Source of the DNA: Pinus tabuliformis | Lineage: Eukaryota; Streptophyta; Pinopsida; Pinales; Pinaceae | NCBI GenBank assembly: GCA_031772625.1 | Contig: CM062820.1 | Location: forward strand, 316,170,783 to 316,234,782 | Length of the DNA: 64,000 nt | Direction of reading: 5' to 3' | Position numbers and translations under genes: made by a program | In this document: piece after piece, positions 57,581 to 64,000 of the stretch | Layout: every line of letters starts with the position of its first letter | How positions within the stretch are numbered: the stretch's first letter is position 1 | Notes under the pieces: model-generated | What the model was told of the DNA's origin: nothing | Databases searched by the model: none | The model's input: only the letters and a program-made list of their open reading frames with translations

Positions 57581-58040
57581 TGTTAGGATATTCCGACACA
57601 TAGGATATAGTTAAGTTCAACTTGGTCTAGTATAGAGTTAGGTTAGAGTTAGGTAAAGTGTGTTTCTTTACCGTTGTACATTTTGTAACTTACAATCCGA
57701 CGGTCACGATATGTAGTGATCCGACGGTTCACTCTCACCTCGGTATTACCGACACTTGATCCATGGCTTGACACCCGATTGGTCCATGAGTTCTATTTAA
57801 AGCGCATGGAGGGTCATTGTTCGGGTAATCCGTGCATGAGAGAAGCTTATGTAAATTTTCATTCTTTGATTAATAAATTGCCTGTAGTACCCACGTTGGG
57901 ACAGGCCGTGGACTGTTTCCCTCCTTGCACTCTGAGGGTTTTAACCACGTCAAAAATACTGGTGTATTGATTTGAGATCTGGTTGTGAGCGGTGTCCTTT
58001 TGGTATTCTTTCTGTGGAACTTACCCTTTAAATTCCTACA
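57581..58040 (+). repeat. Copia 3' LTR
   Basis: TGTTAGGA...TTCCTACA, 460 bp, with imperfect inverted ends, flanked by ATACA. Confidence 0.92.
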
Positions 58041-58045
58041 ATACA

Positions 58046-59175
58046 TACCCGAAAGTATGTGGAGGCCCAATCCATGTTAGCGTTGTCTAATTTGAAACAG
58101 CACAGTGAGAGCATTCCTTTATACTTTTCGTACTATAACACCGCCCTATATAGTCAAAGGTATGTGGACGAGCTACAATATACTTACATACGTGGCATGA
58201 GGTATCACACTCAGAATTTATCGTAGAAAATTAGCAACAACTGCTATGTTTAATAATGCTGGAACACGTCTCTAGCCTAGACCTCTAAATGTTATGTGTT
58301 AAGTTACAATGCTCCATTAGGTTAATTGAGATAAATTTTAGTTGATCTTGTTTAAAATTTTGTCTTTCAGGTTCACCACATGATGTTTTTGAAACTCCTA
58401 AAATGCAACTATGATGAGAAACATTCTTTTCATTTGATTTTAACAATGAAAACCATAACTACAAGGGATAGAGCAATCAGAATCTTTAAACAAAGGGCAT
58501 AGCGCACATCTAATGCAACTTTCCATATACTATTCCTACAAGCACACACAAACCTCTAAATGCATAATGCATGTTTTTCTTTTCATTTCCTTTAATGTTT
58601 AGATGAACAAAAGGAAACTAAATGCACAAACAATCAACCAATACTTTTCACAAGAAACAAAGACTTTATGACAGTTTCTTTTTCAAAGAAATGAAGTATT
58701 TACTACACTTCTTTTTCAGAAAAGACTAATCGATTATAAGATAACTTTGATAATGAATTGATAATGATAAAGAAATCACTTAAGAAACACTAAACGATTA
58801 AGGCCAAAGTAAGGTTAGGAGAAGAAATACAAACTGCTTTCAGAATCATAGAAAACATTGATCTTTCAGCAAACAACATCAGAAGCAAATTTAGAAAAAA
58901 CCAAGCTAAAGGTGGGTTTTTTAGCATAAAATGGATCAGCACAACTCAGAGTGGGAGACAGTGTGTTGCATTGCACTGTCTCTAAGCTAAGGTTGCTCTG
59001 CAGTGCACTGTGTCAAGACCAACACTGCGCTAGTGCCAGAGAGTCCAATCAGGAGACATTCAAGCACACTTTTTGACCAAAAAATACTTCAAAATGACTG
59101 AAAAGATATCAACGAAGTCAAGTAAAGTCTACTAGGATGTAATATGATGAGGATAAACTACCAGGAACAATAGTC
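58046..59175. other. Element E leader, non-coding
   Basis: It lies between the gag start and the PBS of E on the minus strand. No ORF or known motif was seen. Confidence 0.55.
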
Positions 59176-59195
59176 GTTCCCTAGTGGAGTCGCCA
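59176..59195 (-). promoter_or_regulatory. Element E primer-binding site (tRNA-Arg type)
   Basis: The minus strand reads TGGCGACTCCACTAGGGAAC three bases after the LTR end ...TATAACA: an almost canonical Tat/Ogre site. Confidence 0.88.
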
Positions 59196-59198
59196 ATT

Positions 59199-61257
59199 TG
59201 TTATATGGAATTTTTATCTACAGATAAACACATTTTCCTTAAGTGGGTAGTTACACTTAGAATAATAGAAAGAAAGTGGTTTAACCTTTTCCTATAATAG
59301 ATAGATGTGATGAAGGAACTTACTTGTGATCTTTCACTTCCTTGATCTCCTTTGAATTGCTCCTGTCACTCCCACTTGAACTGAATCCGCTCAATTGGTA
59401 CCTGTCAACAGAAATGGAAAACGACAACGGTCAAAGCATACATGATATATGTACTATAAACCAATGGAATCAACAACACTGAAACACATAATCATCATAG
59501 ATATGAACAATAATATGAGAAAAGGGACAAACAAATTTATTAATGTAGAAGGAAGAGTTACACCCAATGCAATTCAATCCCGTGTCACTCATCCAGCTTT
59601 AGTCCAACCCTCGTCACACCAATCCAGCAGCATAGCATTATTTGACATGAACTCAAATCTTAAACCAACAGTATTTCTCTACCATCTTCAAATTCCAGCC
59701 TCCTAATCGCTATGATGAGTGGTCAACTTATAGGGAAATGTAGGTGGTTATGTCATAAATTGGGCATTGAATGGCTTTCCAAAATTGGAGTTAGTTTCCA
59801 TGGAGAAAGGGATGAGAGGATAGAGGGGCAATTGATTCATAGCCTATCCAAATTTGACCTCATAGGATGAGATAAGAGATGAGCATCCTTCTAGAATGCT
59901 CTAGAATCAGAGAATATTCTCAAAATCCAATGTGAATTTCGCTCATTCTCGCCCAGCACAGGTCAAAGAGGGCCTAAGTGCACTGCAGTGCAGGCCTGAA
60001 TGGGCTTGCCTGCTCTGCAAGATAGTTACCCCTGACCAAGGCTATGCTAGTGCCCCAAAGAGGCATTTCAGCAGGGTTTCAAGCTAGGAAACTTTCATGG
60101 ATGGAAGCATTCAATTTGATGACTTGTCTAGGGCATGTAGCAACTGAATTTGTTGGGTATGGAGCCTGATTATCTTCTGTATTCAAAGGTATTTCCGCAT
60201 TGGACCCCAGTTCGTAATGGGGCAGCAACGCTACTCGTAAAATATTCATTGCAAGGGGGGTCCAGGGGGCAGCGCCCCCGAAGCTAAGAACAGATGTAAA
60301 TTGCCTTGTAAAATGTTGTAATTTTGCAGTCAATCTGGGTTGTTCATTAGGCGGAGATCTGACGGTAGAATTTATGTTTAATTTAGGGTTTTTTTCCCTA
60401 AAAGGCAACCCCTCGCTATATATGAGGGAATTGCATTGCGTCTATGTAGATCTATATTCTGAGTGAGGAAGAGAGAGGAGATTGAGAGTGAAGAGGGAAT
60501 TACAGCGGATCTGTTGTAGGTTGTATCTCTTCAGTTTGCTGGATAATATAAAAAGAAGGACTGGCTGTTTCTCCATGGACGTAGCCCAAACTGGGTGAAC
60601 CACGTATATCTGTGTCTCTCTTTCTTTATGCATTTTTTGTGTTTATATTTCTGCAATATTTTATGTGTTCCATTGCTCTATAATATATAATTTTCTAGCA
60701 GAATTAGGGTTTGATGAGCCCTAATTTTACTAATCTGAATGTCGGGAGCAACATGCCCAAATACACCTGTAACATAGTTGTGGGGTTTTGTCCTTGAAAT
60801 ATAGATGTTAGTAGTCATACTTAGAAAGCTATTGGAAGGATACAAGAGAAACATGTAAGGGAAAACCCTAGATCCAACTAAACAAATGGTAACAAAAGGA
60901 AGGAGCGAAGCCAAACATTTAAGTCAACCAATGAGGGTTAATCCCTCTTGTGAGGCTTTGGTAGATACAACAACAGATCCAAACAACACAACTACTTTGT
61001 AGGAAGAAGAAGGAGGATATGGTGAAAGAAAAGAAGAAAAAAGTGATGAAGTAGCAACACTTTTTTCAATGAGAAAAAAGGAAAAATAGTCTAATGGTTT
61101 GTGGGGAATGGATGCAAAGGGCCATACAACAAGAGGGTGGCATGAAAGTAATAAATAAAAGACAGTGGAAGATAATTTTCAATCATCTCAACCCTTGAAT
61201 TCACCCATAATGGATATGACATTACAATGAAAATACCTTCTAGTGGAGGTTATAACA
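59199..61257 (-). repeat. Element E 5' LTR (right limit tentative, contains solo LTR)
   Basis: The left limit is set by TGTTATATGG next to the PBS. A minus-strand TATA-like CCCTATAAGTTG is near 59730. The right limit TATAACA at 61251-61257 mirrors the TGTTATA start shared by this lineage; another TATAACA near 62058 is possible. Confidence 0.5.
60151..60700 (+). mobile_element. Solo LTR with target duplication GAATT
   Basis: TGTTGGGTATGG to TTTTCTAGCA, 550 bp, flanked by GAATT at 60146-60150 and 60701-60705. A TATA box CTATATATGAG is at 60416. No internal region. It formed by LTR-LTR recombination of a full element (established mechanism). Confidence 0.88.
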
Positions 61258-61430
61258 AAGGTTTTTAGTGTTATAAAATTGGCAAAATTTAGCAAAAAAT
61301 CATTCACTAAAACATTAGTTTGTGATAGAGGGTGTTTTAGTAGAGATTATAATGGAACTTCATCACAACTGAAAAATCTGGGTGGCCAGAGGTTTTAGTG
61401 GATGTTTTGTTTGTGGTGCATTTCATAGAA
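60706..61430. other. Non-coding sequence, partly element E LTR
   Basis: TTTTAGTGGA-like segments recur near 61245, 61336 and 61396. No gene was seen. Confidence 0.45.
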
Positions 61431-61960
61431 CAAGTAGCACTGATGCACTACATCTATAAATGAACCGGGCATCATACATAACTAAAAGTATCGAGGCATT
61501 GAATGCAAAGAGCATTGGTGCCTAAAATGTATACGCAATGATGCTTTTATATCAAAAAATCCTTGGGGCGTTCTTTTAAGGAACAACATCGGGGAACGCA
61601 AAAAATAATTGCAGTCATGGTGCTTTTGTTTAAACTTGCAGCATGAATGCGTATTTTTGTATAAACGCACCGGTGCGTTAGTTATATAAAATAGCTAATG
61701 TCATTAATTTTAATAATGCACCAGGGATGGAAATAATATTTTGTAGGATGAGGGTGTTAATTCTAAGAAAGCACTGGTCCATTAAGAATTACAATGTATC
61801 GAGAGATTAACTGCAAACAATACTAGTGCTTGAACAACTAAATGCCTCGGTGCTATCGTTTTCAAAAAAGGCAGCAGTTAGGCAAAAAGATGTCACCGTG
61901 GTGCTTTTATGTAACATAACACACCGATGCGTTTTTATGTTATTGACGAACCGATTTTTT
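61430..61960. repeat. Degenerate subterminal-type repeats around AACGCACCGGTGCGTT
   Basis: A perfect 16-bp palindrome is at 61664-61679. Decayed versions in both orientations (GCACTGATGCACT, GCATTGGTGCC, CACCGATGCG, CACCGTGGTGC) occur every 30-75 bp. CACTACATC at 61446 could be a CACTA-type terminus. No partner end was found. Confidence 0.35.
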
Positions 61961-62362
61961 GTATGAATCTTTCTCCTTTTTGCAAACATCAAGTTGTGAC
62001 AGTGCAATTATTCTAATTTTTTAAATTCATTGTTCATAAAAAAGTTGACATATATCTTATAACAATATTCATATAAATTAAAATTTGATTAGTGCATGTA
62101 TATATGATGTTTAGATTAATTTTGTATACTATCATATTTCACATCTCTTCATTATAATATTTAATCAGTGGTGTAACATTTCATAGTGACATTGGATAAC
62201 ACAATAGAATAAAATAAAATGTATTTTATTATATATCAATAAGAGGCTCTTTGTCATACAAATTGTCATTGTTATTAGTAACCCCTTGTCTTTAAATTGG
62301 GAAACTATGTCCATTACATTAAACAAAATGTCTGATTTCCACATACTATTATTTCAAAAAAT

Positions 62363-62520
62363 ATAACAGATTGCATTGATATCCAAATAGGTCATCATTC
62401 TTCATTGGAACTGTTGTCAGTGCTCGAGCTACTTCCATGACTTGGGTTATTTGGAGGAATGTTTTGTTGATTGCATTGATTTTTTTCGTCTTCTTGATCT
62501 TGTTCCATATGCAAATATAA
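62363..62520 (-). pseudogene. Possible protein carboxy-terminus, Ser/Asn/Glu-rich
   Basis: In one minus-strand frame the sequence reads EQDQEDEKNQCNQQNIPPNN and then PSHGSSSSTDNSSNEE with a stop, a composition like a real protein tail rather than random sequence. With the repeats to its left it could be the last exon of a DNA transposase, but no catalytic domain is visible. Confidence 0.25.
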
Positions 62521-62924
62521 AAATAAAGTGTAATGAGTGTATCTACATTACTAAGAATAATGAAAATTGAAATAAATAATATACATAAATGTAAATCAAA
62601 TAACAATGTACTATAGCAAGAAGTGACTCATAAATTGTGCACATGGTTTCAAAACCAAGTCTCATGCCTTGTTGCAACAAGCCTTTGGCTCACATAGTTC
62701 CATACTGTGTTTCTTGCATGTTTTAAACCCCATGATAAATCATAGATTTAATATAAAGGATCTTTTTTCCATTAATTATAAACTCAGGGAAGTAAAAAAA
62801 CATAGATACTTACAAATTCAACAATTAATTTTTTATATGCCAACATATACTTGTTGTTGACATTGATTTGTGTTCCAAGGTTGCACATATGTGGTTAATT
62901 TTCATTTATGTCCACTTGGTTGCT

Positions 62925-63050
62925 TGGGTTGCAAGTGTGTTGGATATGCATATGTATGGAGATGGTCCTTGGCATGTATCTTAGCTTGGAGATGGTTCTT
63001 GGCATGTATACTATCTTGTACTAGCTTGGAGATGATGGTTGAGGTGTAAA
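62925..63050 (+). repeat. Short direct repeats GGAGATGGTYCTTGGCATGT
   Basis: Two copies about 38 bp apart and a partial third. The minus-strand frame over them is low-complexity His-rich and not a gene. Confidence 0.6.
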
Positions 63051-63159
63051 TGGTTCGTGGTTGGATGATGGTGTGTTGCATTATCTTGTAGGCCTTCCCA
63101 TGATGATGGTCTTCATGATCATGTTGTTGCATACAATTGATGATGCCTACTTTAGGAGT

Positions 63160-63590
63160 TAGAGTTGAGGATCCCTGTTGGTTAGGACTCCATGATCTCC
63201 ATGTCTTAGTTTAGTGATCCGAGTTGACTCAACTTCCATATTTAACCAAGATATTTTGCTTCTGTGATGTAGTTAGGATTGCATTTTATAAGAGAATAAA
63301 TGAAAACATATGCATGCTTAAGAAAATGGAAACATAAGGATGATAAGAAAATTGTAAACAAGCGACATTGATAACGAAGTTCTTCGAGTGTGGGCTATGT
63401 CTCCGGGCCCGGTGTCAAGATGGTGTTGGCTACTTCATTCAGTGTTGGAAATGGTGAAGATTTACATGGACTATGTTTTCTGTCATACAAGGGCATGTGC
63501 CCTCTACATGAGTGGAAAAGTCTCTCCACGAGACGTCCCGCAACAGGAACTATAACTCACAATAGACCTCCTATCAAAATGACATAATCT
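63160..63590. other. Unannotated sequence
   Basis: No domain, repeat border or RNA gene was recognised. Confidence 0.4.
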
Positions 63591-63593
63591 TAC

Positions 63594-63710
63594 ACATGGT
63601 GATAATGAGTATCTCGTCATCATGGCATTAAAGGGATCTCAACCAAAACACCCATGGTGATAATGAGTATCTCGCCATCATGGAAACAAAGGTATCTCAA
63701 TCAAAACATA
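63594..63710 (+). repeat. Tandem duplication of about 60 bp
   Basis: CATGGTGATAATGAGTATCT plus the following 40 bases occurs twice in a row (63596 and 63654). The unit contains an inverted CATGGTGAT/ATCATGG. Confidence 0.8.
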
Positions 63711-64000
63711 CATAACAATCCATGATGAATACATCTCACATGAAATAGACACAAAGATTTTGCATCATACATCAAGTAGGAATCAAAACAACATAGTACA
63801 TCTCACAGCAAATGATCAAAGAAGTACATGACAACAACACTTCCTATACCTCAAATCTGATGCTAGTTCAAGAATAGAATACTCAGCTACTGGATGTGAA
63901 TGCACCATTGAAATTGTGGCGTCGAATGGTATAGAATCGACTGTTCATGCTTTGAAATATGACATCGTCACTCCAATTTGGAAAATGGCTGAAAAATAGA

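Larger units (their letters stand above)
56135..58040 (+). mobile_element. Internally deleted Ty1/copia element
   Basis: The outer ends are a copia LTR start (35 bp kept) and a full 460-bp 3' LTR, flanked by ATACA. Between them is only the 3' half of pol. Most of the 5' LTR, the PBS, gag, protease, integrase and the RT start are gone. The target duplication shows that a full element inserted and was deleted afterwards. Confidence 0.92.
49885..61257 (-). mobile_element. Tat-lineage Ty3/gypsy retrotransposon E (right limit tentative)
   Basis: Minus-strand order is 5' LTR, tRNA-Arg PBS, long leader, Gln/Tyr-rich gag extension, gag, protease, RT, RNase H, start of the integrase zinc domain, then the gap. 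Integrase and 3' LTR are not in the window. It is interrupted by a copia element in the leader and a solo LTR near the 5' LTR. The right limit assumes the LTR starts at TATAACA (61251-61257, plus strand). Confidence 0.75.

Noticed and set aside
62902-63132. His-rich minus-strand ORF
   Set aside because: It is low-complexity sequence over short direct repeats, with no domain or codon-level conservation.

Overview
The window is non-genic plant nuclear DNA, built almost entirely from nested, decayed LTR retrotransposons. Lineage signals are typical of seed plants: Tat-type Ty3/gypsy elements with a TGGCGACTCC primer-binding site (tRNA-Arg type), a chromodomain-type Ty3/gypsy element with the initiator-Met site TGGTATCAGAGC, a Ty1/copia element and a miniature TRIM element. 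The very high repeat load and the old, stop-ridden copies suggest a large-genome plant, possibly a gymnosperm; that is inference. No intact host gene, rRNA or confident tRNA gene was found. Many premature stops are TAG where Gln or Trp is expected, which fits decay of methylated cytosines.

Layout. 1-10853: tandem array of a non-autonomous Tat-like element (family A): internal-LTR-internal-LTR-internal-LTR, period about 4.4 kb. Each full internal region carries an antisense plant-mobile-domain-like ORF and a striking array of hairpins with variable stems and a conserved loop. 10861-12434: decayed coiled-coil ORF. 13818-25400 (minus): Ty3/gypsy element B, with paired LTRs, gag, protease and a truncated RT that runs in one frame into about 515 codons of coiled-coil-like sequence. 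B is split by a complete non-autonomous element A' (17702-21685, target duplication CCAGG). 25540-26476: gag remnant. 26477-34431 (plus): chromovirus C with gag-PR-RT-RNH-INT-chromodomain-like tail, a truncated 5' LTR and a full 3' LTR. 34432-36240: AT-rich segmental duplication, one copy carrying an intact 334-bp TRIM (duplication GTATG) and the other preserving the empty site. 36240-39830: AT-rich DNA, minisatellites and an LTR-like stretch. 39830-49784 (minus): Tat-like element D with gag-PR-archaeal-type RNase H-RT-RNH-INT and a 3' LTR; a 1.34-kb insertion (45333-46676) interrupts it. 49785-49884: 100-N gap. 49885 to about 61257 (minus): Tat element E with a Gln/Tyr-rich gag leader, PR, RT, RNH, PBS and 5' LTR; its leader holds an internally deleted copia element (56135-58040, duplication ATACA) and its 5' LTR region holds a solo LTR (60151-60700, duplication GAATT). 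61258-64000: non-coding, with short repeats and a possible DNA-transposon end.

How the parts relate. Families A and A' lack gag and pol and would have depended on autonomous elements with compatible LTR ends; E shares their tRNA-Arg-type PBS and TATAACA terminus and is a plausible relative of such a partner. The best candidate for something undescribed is the variable-stem, constant-loop hairpin array in family A, with a weaker analogue in A'. Next are the RT/coiled-coil fusion of B and the antisense ORF that reads through the PBS into the LTR.
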